Origin: DSAR01 sp034437315
Lineage (GTDB): Bacteria > Chloroflexota > Anaerolineae > B4-G1
Reading direction: 5' to 3'
Length of the DNA stretch: 13,493 nt
NCBI GenBank assembly: GCA_034437315.1
Contig: DAOTUC010000090.1
Coordinates: 1-13,493 of the forward strand
Shown here: positions 1 through 6,437 of the stretch, piece after piece
How the letters are laid out: each line of letters starts with the position of its first letter
Position numbering within the stretch: position 1 is the first letter of the stretch
Made by a program: the position numbers and the translations under genes
The notes under the pieces: model-generated
The model's database searches: none
What the model saw: the letters and a program-made list of their open reading frames with translations, nothing else
Told to the model about the DNA's origin: nothing

Positions 1-11
1 CGAACGAACAT
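1..11 (-). CDS. 5' end of a leftward gene cut by the window edge
   Basis: The minus strand shows a strong Shine-Dalgarno sequence, AAGGAGGT (plus positions 17-24), followed 5 nt later by ATG at 11-9 and two full codons (M-F-V) before the window ends. A start this well formed suggests a real gene, but nothing can be said about its product. It is divergent from the LysM peptidase genes. A possible promoter and an inverted repeat lie just upstream and are listed separately. Confidence 0.5.
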
Positions 12-54
12 AGGGCACCTCCTTGCATACTAATGAGCGAATCAGATGCCCTAT
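10..54 (-). promoter_or_regulatory. Inverted repeat across the start of the edge gene
   Basis: ATAGGGCA and TGCCCTAT form perfect 8-bp arms (47-54 and 10-17) with 29 nt between them. One arm overlaps the end of the Shine-Dalgarno sequence and the start codon. If both arms are transcribed, the hairpin would hide the start codon. If transcription starts near 46, as the candidate promoter predicts, the repeat would instead be a DNA operator. The sequence does not decide between these. Confidence 0.35.
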
Positions 55-81
55 TTTGGAACAAATGTTAAAGAATGGCAA
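53..81 (-). promoter_or_regulatory. Possible promoter of the leftward edge gene
   Basis: On the minus strand TTGCCA (81-76) and CAAAAT (58-53) are separated by 17 nt. The -35 matches the sigma-70 consensus at five of six positions and the -10 at four of six. The predicted transcript would start near position 46. This is a pattern match only. Confidence 0.3.
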
Positions 82-142
82 TCAGGCCTTGGGGTTGATT
101 TTCTTGTCTTGACCCGCTTCGAAAACCCCTCTTTTTACCTAT

Positions 143-171
143 TTGCATCCCCCCGTTATTGATGGTATAAT
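143..171 (+). promoter_or_regulatory. Extended -10 promoter for the LysM-M23 pair
   Basis: TTGCAT (143-148), a 17-nt spacer and a perfect TATAAT (166-171) are preceded by TG at 163-164, which gives an extended -10. This is the best sigma-70-type promoter upstream of the first peptidase gene. It predicts a transcript start near 178 and a leader of about 200 nt. Confidence 0.6.
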
Positions 172-177
172 AGCGGG

Positions 178-379
178 CGTGAGGTTAGCGACCACCAGGT
201 CATGCTCAAGCTGCTAGCCTAAATGAACGTCAGATGTCAAAAAGACGCGACAGGCTTCACAGCTCGACCTGCAAAGTACTGACAACGGCGTGAGCGGGAC
301 GTTAGATCATCCGGTTTTAACGCGACGTACGACTTTGTACGTGAGCATCACTGAGTCGCAAGACCTTTGGATTTAATTT
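178..379 (+). other. Long structured 5' leader, no gene
   Basis: The leader holds a nested stem: AGGTTAGC (182-189) pairs with GCTAGCCT (213-220) with one G-U pair, and encloses a small GACC-ACCA-GGTC hairpin (190-201). A second hairpin lies at 325-342, with ACGTAC/GTACGT arms and a 6-nt loop. I do not recognise a known riboswitch class; the c-di-AMP (ydaO) core expected for wall hydrolases is not visible. The only short reading frame with an ATG, at 224, has no ribosome binding site. The Shine-Dalgarno sequence before 380 is weak. Confidence 0.35.
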
Positions 380-1600
380 ATGAAAAAATCCTGTTCTCAA
401 ATTTCTGCTGAAAGCGAGCGCTCCGCAGACCCCCCGCCTACCGCTTCCCTATCCCGTCCCGTATTCTTGAGGGCTGTCGCATGGTGCCTGGCGATGATGT
501 GGCGCACGAGGGTCGATTGGCAAAGCAAGCGCCCCCTACTCAGTCGTTTTACAGCCCACTTCAGCATCATCCTGTTGGCAATCGTCGCCATCACGGTCAG
601 CGGGGTGGGCATTTTATCGCCGCAGGCCTTTGTGGGCAGTTCCACTGACGCCAGCGCCTTCTCCTTCAAACTGACCGCAGAACCGGAAGCGACGCCGACG
701 CCGACATTGATCCCGCCCTCTCCCGACCCCGAACCAGTCCACGTAGATACCATCGCCCGGCTGCCTTTGCCCCAAACGACCATTCCAGACCGGTTGCGGG
801 CCGAGGTCGTCACCTACGTCATTCAGGGCGGCGATAACATCTTCGATATCGCCTCAATGTTTGGCCTAAGCCCTAACACCATCGTCTGGAGCAACCGCGA
901 GACGATCAATGACGCGCCGTGGCTAATCCAACCTGGGTTGGGAATTTACATTCTACCTGTGGATGGCGTGTACCACACCGTTCGGGCCGACGAGACAATA
1001 ACCGACATCGCCGCAACGTATGAAATCGAATCATCAGCGCTCTATAACGAATGGAACGACATTGAAGAAGACGCACCCCTCCAGGAAGGGCAGCTCCTGG
1101 TCATTCCCGGTGGAACAGGGGATGAGATCGCGTGGACGCCGCCCGAACCGGAATACGCCGTCTCTGGCGCATCCCAATATAGTTATGGCGTCTGCAACGG
1201 CGTCGAATCGACCGGCCCAGGGGCCAATGGCTGGTTCTCCCTGCCGACCGGCAGCACACGGGTATCGGGATGGTATTTCCACGATCCGCGTAACCCGACA
1301 CACATCGGCCTCGACTATGCGTGCAGACTGGGCGACCCGCTTTACGCCGCCGACAATGGCGTCGTGACCATCGCCGGGTGGAGCGGCGGCTATGGCATTC
1401 TGGTCGAGATCCGTCACGGCAACGGCTTCATCACCCGATACGCCCATTTCTCGGATATCATCGTCGGTTGCGGGCAGCCGGTCTACCAGGGCCAACTCCT
1501 TGGTTATTGTGGTTCCACCGGTTGGTCCTCCGGCCCTCACTTGCACTACGAAATCCGTTACAACGGCGTCCCCCAGGACCCACTCTCCTATCAACCGTAG
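380..1600 (+). CDS. Membrane-anchored LysM-M23 peptidase, first of a tandem pair
   Basis: This 406-residue protein is a probable peptidoglycan endopeptidase acting outside the membrane. It has a long cytoplasmic N-terminus, one membrane segment at about 61-79 and a Pro/Thr-rich linker at about 100-120. Two LysM-type glycan-binding domains follow (about 144-193 and 198-244). The C-terminal domain is M23 (lysostaphin/LytM-like), at about 290-400. The zinc and catalytic residues are present: H308 and D312 in HxxxD, H356 in YAH, and H389 in HLH. The domain therefore looks active, unlike degenerate M23 domains such as those of EnvC or NlpD. The next gene starts 32 nt downstream, encodes the same architecture and is probably in the same operon. 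The start is the only good ATG before the membrane segment, although its ribosome binding site is weak. Wall turnover or division is the inferred role. Substrate specificity cannot be read from the sequence. Confidence 0.87.
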   Translation: MKKSCSQISAESERSADPPPTASLSRPVFLRAVAWCLAMMWRTRVDWQSKRPLLSRFTAHFSIILLAIVAITVSGVGILSPQAFVGSSTDASAFSFKLTAEPEATPTPTLIPPSPDPEPVHVDTIARLPLPQTTIPDRLRAEVVTYVIQGGDNIFDIASMFGLSPNTIVWSNRETINDAPWLIQPGLGIYILPVDGVYHTVRADETITDIAATYEIESSALYNEWNDIEEDAPLQEGQLLVIPGGTGDEIAWTPPEPEYAVSGASQYSYGVCNGVESTGPGANGWFSLPTGSTRVSGWYFHDPRNPTHIGLDYACRLGDPLYAADNGVVTIAGWSGGYGILVEIRHGNGFITRYAHFSDIIVGCGQPVYQGQLLGYCGSTGWSSGPHLHYEIRYNGVPQDPLSYQP

Positions 1601-1632
1601 TTCAAGCCAGTCATATGAGGCGGAGAAGGTAT

Positions 1633-2799
1633 ATGGGATTGCAAGAACGCGGCGTGTGCTCCGCTACCGGACAGCTTGTTCCCCTCCGATGGTTTGAGAT
1701 CTGGTTCCCCCGCGCTTTTGCCTGGCTGGCCACGACCTTTTATGGATGGACCGGCGAGCGTCGCATCTGGCTGCCCTTTTTCGCCCGTTTCATCGCCCAT
1801 CTGACCATCCTCTTGATCGCTATCTCGGTCGTTGGGTTGCGGAATATCGAATGGCCAGTCAACGCGACCTCCTCCCCCGTCAGCGCTTTTCCCGCCTCGA
1901 CCAACAGCCACGCCGAACAAGAAGAGAAAATCCCCACGCAGACCCTATTGTTCAACCAGATCAACCACCAGAATAGCGCGCATCCAACGACGGTCAATCT
2001 CGACGTCATCAGCCGCCGCGCGGAACCGCAGACGATCATCCCCGATCGCCCCCGCCTGGGCGTTGTGACCTATACCGTACAGGCGGGCGACACGGTGCAA
2101 TCGATCGCCAGCGCCTTCGGATTACAGCCGACCACCATTATGTGGGCCGATTCCGCGATTGAGGATGCGCCGGATTTATTGCGCATCGGGCAGCAGGTGA
2201 CCATTCTGCCGCTCGATGGGGTATACCACACCGTCGCCGAGGATGATACGTTGGCGTCCATCGCCGAGCAATACGAGGTCGATCCGGAGGCGATTGCGAA
2301 TTGCGCCTACAATCCCTTGAACGCGCCGGACGCGACCATTCAGGCGGGTATGAAGCTCATCGTGCCCGGCGGAGAAAAACCCTACGTGCCCAAAGTCGTC
2401 ACCACTTACGCCGGCTCGGCGCCCGAGGGGGCCCGGGGCACGGGGCGCTTCCAATGGCCGGTATTGGGGCAGATCACACAGGGGTACTGGTATGGGCATC
2501 GGGCGATTGACATCGGCGCATCGACGGGGAGCGCCGTGCAGGCCGCCGATGGCGGCTTCATCAGCTTCGCCGGATGGACCGACGTGGGATATGGCTATTT
2601 AATCATCATTGATCACGCCAACGGTTTCGCGACGTATTACGCCCACCTGAACAATTTGTACGTCTCGACAGGGCAATCTGTAGACCGGGGGCAAGTCGTC
2701 GGCGGAGTGGGAAGCACCGGGTGGTCGACCGGACCGCACTTGCACTTTGAAGTCCGCTATTACGGCGCGCAACAGAACCCCAGGGCCTATTTGCCATAA
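1633..2799 (+). CDS. Membrane-anchored LysM-M23 peptidase, second of a tandem pair
   Basis: This 388-residue paralogue has the same layout: a membrane segment at about 52-69, a linker, LysM domains at about 146-192 and 198-245, and a C-terminal M23 domain. H289 and D293 (HxxxD), H338 (YAH) and H369/H371 (HLH) are all present. The shared stretch TIIPDR before LysM 1 and the matching domain spacing show that the two genes arose by tandem duplication. The open frame continues upstream inside the first gene in another frame, which is a shadow. The start is ATG 1633, because GGAG at 1622-1625 lies 7 nt before it. ATG 1615 is a less likely alternative. Both copies keep their catalytic residues, so specialisation is more likely than decay. 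A strong terminator follows. Confidence 0.87.
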   Translation: MGLQERGVCSATGQLVPLRWFEIWFPRAFAWLATTFYGWTGERRIWLPFFARFIAHLTILLIAISVVGLRNIEWPVNATSSPVSAFPASTNSHAEQEEKIPTQTLLFNQINHQNSAHPTTVNLDVISRRAEPQTIIPDRPRLGVVTYTVQAGDTVQSIASAFGLQPTTIMWADSAIEDAPDLLRIGQQVTILPLDGVYHTVAEDDTLASIAEQYEVDPEAIANCAYNPLNAPDATIQAGMKLIVPGGEKPYVPKVVTTYAGSAPEGARGTGRFQWPVLGQITQGYWYGHRAIDIGASTGSAVQAADGGFISFAGWTDVGYGYLIIIDHANGFATYYAHLNNLYVSTGQSVDRGQVVGGVGSTGWSTGPHLHFEVRYYGAQQNPRAYLP

Positions 2800-2837
2800 C
2801 CTCGGTGTCCCATCAGAAAAAAGTCAATCAAAACAGC

Positions 2838-2889
2838 AACAGAAAACGGCAGGTCAGCGATCTTTCTGACTGACCTGCCGTTTTCTGTT
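2838..2889. terminator. Bidirectional intrinsic terminator with a 20-bp perfect stem
   Basis: The arms at 2838-2857 and 2870-2889 are perfect reverse complements around a 12-nt loop. The outer parts are A-rich on the left and T-rich on the right, so the hairpin can work in either direction. It lies between the convergent LysM-M23 genes and rny and probably ends both transcripts. Confidence 0.8.
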
Positions 2890-2937
2890 TGAAAAGCGCG
2901 AAAGATCGATATTTCACGCCGCCAACTTTTCCGCCGC

Positions 2938-2992
2938 AAAAGCGCGCTGAAGCCGCTAGATAGCGGCGCTAGATAGCGCCCGCACTACTAAC
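2938..2992. repeat. Copy of the intergenic palindromic repeat downstream of rny
   Basis: A 21-bp stretch at 2938-2958 recurs exactly at 5712-5732, inside the element at 5657-5769. Both copies run on to a CACTAC.AACC end. This copy has an extra section with two overlapping perfect hairpins that cannot form together: GCCGCTA/TAGCGGC (2952-2967) and GGCGCTA/TAGCGCC (2965-2980). It lies in the probable 3' untranslated region of rny. I could not find clear terminal repeats or a target duplication, so this copy may be decayed. Confidence 0.55.
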
Positions 2993-3022
2993 CTTTTCTA
3001 AGGGTGCGAGGCTACATCAACG

Positions 3023-4555
3023 CTATTTAGCGACCTGCTCCGCTCGCACCTCCCGGATGACCGTCACCTTGATCTGACCTGGATATTCCATCCCCTCCTC
3101 AATCTTGCTGGCGATGTCCTTGGAAAGTCGCAGGGTCGCCAGGTCATCGATCTGATTCGGTTTGACGATGATGCGAATCTCCCGGCCGGCCTGGATGGCG
3201 TATGATTCCTCGACGCCGTCAAACGAACGGGCGATATCTTCCAGGGCCTGGATGCGCTTGAGATAGAGCTCCAGGCTCTCCCGGCGCGCGCCCGGCCTGG
3301 CCCCAGAAATCGCGTCGGCCACCTCAACGATCACCGCCTCCAGTGTCTGTTGCTCGTCTTCGTGGTGGTGGGCGGCGATGCAATTGATGACCGACTCAGA
3401 AACGCCATAGCGCCGGCAGATTTCGGCCCCGATGCTGGCATGCGTGCCCTCCGTTTCAAAATCCACCGCTTTGCCGATGTCGTGCAAGAGCGCGCCCATC
3501 CGTGCGACCTGGACGTTGGCCCCCAGTTCCTCGGCCAAGAGCGCCGCCAGCTTGGCCGCTTCGATGGCGTGCGCGTGCTGGTTCTGCCCATAGCTGGTGC
3601 GGAATTTTAACTGACCAAGGAGACGAACGATCTTGGGGTGCAATCCGTGAACGCCGGCCTCGTAGACCGCCCGCTCACCTTCTTCCCGGATGATCTGTTC
3701 GACCTCCTGATGGGACTTTTCGATCATCTTTTCAATGCGGGCCGGGTGGATGCGTCCATCTACGACCAACCTTTCCATCGCCCGCCGGGCGATCTCTCGA
3801 CGGACCGGGTCAAAGCAAGAGATGGTGACCGCCTCCGGGGTGTCGTCGACGACGACGTCCACGCCGGCCGTCTTTTCAAACGCCCTGATGTTGCGTCCAC
3901 CGCGGCCGATGATGCGCCCTTTCATATCATCAGAAGAAAGCGGAATGGTGGAGACGGTTAACTCGGCTACCTGCTCGCCCGCCATTCGTTGTATCGCGTA
4001 CGTGATGATCTCGCGCGCCCGCTCATCCGCCTCCTCCCTGACCTCCGCCTCGACCTCGCGAATGACCCGCGCCATATCCTGCCGGGTCTCATCCTCGACC
4101 AATTTGAGCAGCTCATGTTTCGCTTGCTCCTGGTTGAGCTGGGCGATGCGCTCCAGAGTATCCATTTGCTCTTGAACCAATTCGTCAATCCGATTGCGTT
4201 GTTTATCCATCGCGCTTTGGCGTTTGTTGAGCGCCTGTTGGCGTTGCTCAAGACGTTCCTGCCGTTGATCAACCTTGTCACGACGACGTTGCAAACGCTC
4301 CTCCTCCCTTCTCAGGCTGTTGCGCCGCCGCTCCAGCTCCTTCTCCGCCTCGTTGCGGACTCTTAACGCCTCATCTTTGGCCGATAGAATGATCTCACTG
4401 GCTTCCTTTTTCGCCTCCTCCAATCTCACAGCAGCCTGTTTCGTTTGGCTCTGTACCTTTTGCTGAACGATATAGCGCTGAAAGAAATATCCCAATCCAA
4501 ACCCTAGCACGATTCCCAAAACAGCCAATACCATTGGAAAGATCCATCCATCCAT
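3023..4555 (-). CDS. rny: Ribonuclease Y
   Basis: RNase Y is a membrane-bound endoribonuclease that starts mRNA decay in many bacteria lacking RNase E. The 510 residues, close to the usual 520, show the family order: an N-terminal membrane segment at about 6-26, a long charged coiled coil at about 35-185, and a KH RNA-binding domain at about 205-265 with the loop IGRGGRN (G217-N222). An HD phosphohydrolase domain follows at about 325-420, with its HD pair H358/D359 in LLHDIGKA and the later HHHED run at 396-400. The KH loop most often reads GREG in this family; here it is GRGG, which still fits GxxG. The ATG lies 17 nt after the recX stop. AGGAGGG, overlapping that stop, is the ribosome binding site, so translational coupling to recX is likely. 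Confidence 0.93.
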   Translation of the reverse strand: MDGWIFPMVLAVLGIVLGFGLGYFFQRYIVQQKVQSQTKQAAVRLEEAKKEASEIILSAKDEALRVRNEAEKELERRRNSLRREEERLQRRRDKVDQRQERLEQRQQALNKRQSAMDKQRNRIDELVQEQMDTLERIAQLNQEQAKHELLKLVEDETRQDMARVIREVEAEVREEADERAREIITYAIQRMAGEQVAELTVSTIPLSSDDMKGRIIGRGGRNIRAFEKTAGVDVVVDDTPEAVTISCFDPVRREIARRAMERLVVDGRIHPARIEKMIEKSHQEVEQIIREEGERAVYEAGVHGLHPKIVRLLGQLKFRTSYGQNQHAHAIEAAKLAALLAEELGANVQVARMGALLHDIGKAVDFETEGTHASIGAEICRRYGVSESVINCIAAHHHEDEQQTLEAVIVEVADAISGARPGARRESLELYLKRIQALEDIARSFDGVEESYAIQAGREIRIIVKPNQIDDLATLRLSKDIASKIEEGMEYPGQIKVTVIREVRAEQVAK

Positions 4556-4572
4556 ACTCCCTATTCCCTCCT

Positions 4573-5211
4573 CTATTCAGATAAAACCTCATCTTGCATC
4601 TCGTCCCATAGCTCCTCGACCAAAGGTTTTATCACCGTGTAGGAAAATCCTCGTCTGGCCAAATAAGCTTGCAGCTTACGTTCGAAATCTCGTCGCTCCA
4701 GGTGACTCAGACGGCGAGCGCCCGCTTCCGCTGCCCGGCGGGCGTTTTCTTCGTCGTCAAAATCCTGCAATATCTGATCGATGATCGCATCAGACACCCC
4801 TTTTTGTCTCAGTTCGTAGCGCAAGGCGCGGCTCCCCCGGGGCTTGAAGCGCACCCGATTATCCACCCAATAGCGAGCAAACGCCGCGTCGTCGAGCAGG
4901 CCCGCCTGCGCCAGGCGTTCAATCACCCGGTCGATGACCTCACCGTCCACACCCTTCTTGTAAAGATTGCGTCGTATTTCCATCTCGCTGCGTGGACGGT
5001 AGGAAAGGTAATTGAGCGCCCGCTCGTAAGCCTTCTCTTCCTCATCGGTGGCGTTCAGGCGGGCGATGTCTTCATCGCTCAACACCTGCCCCACCCTCAA
5101 ATGGGCGGCCTCTATCGCCGCCAATCCGAAGGCGAATTCGCCGTCGATGTAGACGTTCACCCGATCTTTATTTCGCTTCTGAAAGCGTAACGCGCTAATT
5201 TTTCCCGCCAT
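4573..5211 (-). CDS. recX: Regulatory protein RecX
   Basis: RecX binds RecA filaments and limits their growth. The 212-residue protein has the N-terminal beta-rich extension common in Gram-positive-type RecX (about 5-30, including VNVYIDGEFAFGL). The tandem three-helix repeats follow, with the diagnostic YLSYRPRSEMEIRRNL at about 68-83 and later repeats around LLDDAAFARYWVDNR and RRGFSYTVI. It is upstream of rny with a 17-nt gap. The start is odd: no Shine-Dalgarno sequence precedes the ATG, and a duplicated repeat (5214-5282) begins 3 nt upstream of it. An in-frame TAG 21 nt upstream rules out a much longer protein. recA lies 1.36 kb away across an island with terminator-like hairpins, so recX-rny probably has its own promoter, which I could not identify. 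Confidence 0.9.
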   Translation of the reverse strand: MAGKISALRFQKRNKDRVNVYIDGEFAFGLAAIEAAHLRVGQVLSDEDIARLNATDEEEKAYERALNYLSYRPRSEMEIRRNLYKKGVDGEVIDRVIERLAQAGLLDDAAFARYWVDNRVRFKPRGSRALRYELRQKGVSDAIIDQILQDFDDEENARRAAEAGARRLSHLERRDFERKLQAYLARRGFSYTVIKPLVEELWDEMQDEVLSE

Positions 5212-5213
5212 AA

Positions 5214-5282
5214 AGTGTCTTAAATAATTGCTCTAGGCGCTAATCGGCCCGAGGACGGGCCTCTGAGCAAATTTTTTAATAG
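5214..5282 (+). repeat. Repeat A, copy 1 (inverted partner at 6290-6372)
   Basis: This 69-bp sequence matches the reverse complement of 6290-6372 at 67 of 69 aligned positions. The other copy has a 14-bp insertion after CTAG. Inside is a hairpin, GGCCCG-AGGA-CGGGCC (5244-5259), enclosed by TTGCTC/GAGCAA and followed by six T, which looks like a rightward terminator. The repeat stops 3 nt before the recX start codon. Confidence 0.85.
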
Positions 5283-5292
5283 CCTCCATAAT

Positions 5293-5325
5293 AAAAGCAA
5301 AAAGCCGTGGCTTTAAGCCACGGCT
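5293..5325 (-). terminator. Intrinsic terminator upstream of recX
   Basis: Read on the minus strand, AGCCGTGGCT pairs perfectly with AGCCACGGCT around a 3-nt loop (5325-5303), and TTTTTGCTTTT follows. It points the same way as recA and recX and lies between them. It would therefore block read-through from recA into recX. Confidence 0.6.
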
Positions 5326-5363
5326 CATCCTCATGCCGATCGCCAGCGACGACCTTGGGACTA

Positions 5364-5522
5364 TATAATCTCAATATTTGAGGAATCGAGCGTACGTCTT
5401 CACCCGCGCCATCTCAGCTTAACTGCCGAAAAGAGATGTGCGCGGACGCGCTACGTCGTGGGTCGTATGATAGCCCAAGACATCCGGCGCTCTGATAATT
5501 CTTCCCCAATTCCGAGAAGATA
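5364..5522. repeat. Possible decayed palindromic element
   Basis: The left end (5364-5386) and the reverse complement of the right end (5499-5522) share the pattern TAT..TCTC...ATT...GGAA. This resembles the ends of the element at 6101-6209. A hairpin lies inside, with CATCTC 5410-5415 and GAGATG 5433-5438 flanked by CGCG on both sides. No target duplication is visible and the match is imperfect, so this is tentative. Confidence 0.3.
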
Positions 5523-5529
5523 TTCATGA

Positions 5530-5594
5530 CCTAACCTGGAAAATTCGGAGCCAAAAAAGGAGCCTTTGATCGCCAAATTCTTGCTCATCGTGCA
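5530..5594 (+). repeat. Repeat B, copy 1 (inverted partner at 6375-6437)
   Basis: This stretch of about 65 bp aligns well with the reverse complement of 6375-6437, including an exact 16-bp block (CGCCAAATTCTTGCTC) and CCTAACCTGG at one end. It has no coding potential. GGTCAGGCCCTAAC at 5606-5619 also recurs, inverted, at 6257-6270 with one mismatch. Confidence 0.75.
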
Positions 5595-5656
5595 AGGCTC
5601 CTATTGGTCAGGCCCTAACGATCCCCACCGTCGGCGACGCTAACGGGTATTTGAAA

Positions 5657-5769
5657 GGGTTGTGTTTCATTTCGTTTGAGATCAAGCTCGTAGTAGGCGA
5701 TTTATCACCGTAAAAGCGCGCTGAAGCCGCTATCTAGCGCACACACTACAAACCATTTGAAATACACCC
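5657..5769. mobile_element. MITE-like element, 113 bp, with 7-bp direct flanks
   Basis: The left end GGGTTGTGTTTCATTTCGTTT and the reverse complement of the right end, GGGTGTATTTCAAATGGTTT, are imperfect inverted repeats. Directly outside, TTTGAAA occurs on both sides (5650-5656 and 5770-5776), as expected of a target-site duplication. The core holds GTAGTA...ACTACAAAC and a GCGCGCTGAAGCCGC segment, shared with the elements at 2938 and 6101. It is too short for a transposase and would need one supplied in trans. Confidence 0.6.
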
Positions 5770-6100
5770 TTTGAAAGTCGGGAGACCTTCTTCATTATTC
5801 CGGCTGCGCCCAGGTCAGGTCGTCATTCAGCCCCATCAATGGGTATGACCTTCTCTATCCAACACGTCTGTCCGATGCAGTCATCTTGATATGTAGATGA
5901 TGTCGATTTGCTCCCACCGGCGAATTAAAGTCAACTTAAACTCTCTCTTAAACCTCAACGCACATACAGATGGAAAAAATTTTCCTGCTTCTCGGATCCG
6001 TCCATCAACGCGCTATGTAGAGAAGGCAATCGCCTAACCGCCAAAACCCGCGCCAATTGGGTAAAGTCGCCATTGACCGACATAGACATACCCCTCTGAT

Positions 6101-6209
6101 GTATCTTCTCAATATTTTGGGGAATAGTTTGTAGTAACGGCTTTAGCCGTCAAAATGACCGCTGAAGCGGTTACTACAAACATTTCTCCCCGACTTATTG
6201 AGAGGATAC
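6101..6209. mobile_element. MITE-like element, 109 bp, with 8-bp direct flanks
   Basis: The ends are imperfect inverted repeats of about 37-39 bp. Each starts GTATC, continues with TCTCAATA and GGGGA, and ends in an exact GTTTGTAGTAA (6127-6137 and 6171-6181). Two more hairpins are nested inside: CGGCTTTAGCCG (6138-6149) and CCGCTGAAGCGG (6159-6170). CCTCTGAT sits directly outside both ends (6093-6100 and 6210-6217), a perfect 8-bp candidate target-site duplication. No coding capacity. Confidence 0.75.
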
Positions 6210-6289
6210 CCTCTGATCGTCAATGGTCGCCCAGGATTCGGCCTGTCCGGGTTCGGGTTAGGGCCTAACCGATAGAATTCTTGTAGAGA

Positions 6290-6372
6290 CTATTAAAAAA
6301 TTCGCTCAGAGGCCCGTCCTCGGGCCGATTAGCGCCCCCGGGACGGTGGCTAGAGCAATTGTTTAAGACACT
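6290..6372 (-). repeat. Repeat A, copy 2; candidate recA terminator
   Basis: This is the inverted partner of 5214-5282 with a 14-bp insertion. Read in the recA direction, it forms GGCCCG-AGGA-CGGGCC, enclosed by GCTC/GAGC, then an AT-rich tract with six T. It is the best terminator-like structure downstream of recA, about 200 nt past its stop codon. Confidence 0.8.
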
Positions 6373-6374
6373 CT

Positions 6375-6437
6375 GTACGTCGAGCAAGAATTTGGCGACC
6401 AATGGCTCCTTTTTAGCTCTGGCTCTGCCAGGTTAGG
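6375..6437 (-). repeat. Repeat B, copy 2
   Basis: Inverted partner of 5530-5594. It lies only 2 nt from repeat A copy 2, whereas the two left copies are 247 bp apart with B on the inner side. The arrangement is therefore interleaved, not one simple pair of terminal repeats. Confidence 0.7.

Noticed and set aside
178..379. c-di-AMP (ydaO) or c-di-GMP riboswitch in the peptidase leader
   Set aside because: The conserved core sequences of those classes, as I recall them, are not visible. Only generic stems can be supported.
1321..1632. Upstream extension of the second LysM-M23 frame inside the first gene
   Set aside because: It overlaps a well-supported gene in another frame, has a composition typical of out-of-frame reading, and a good start with a ribosome binding site exists at 1633.
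5214..6372. Intact insertion sequence bounded by repeat A
   Set aside because: There is no transposase frame inside and no matching direct flanks outside the two copies.
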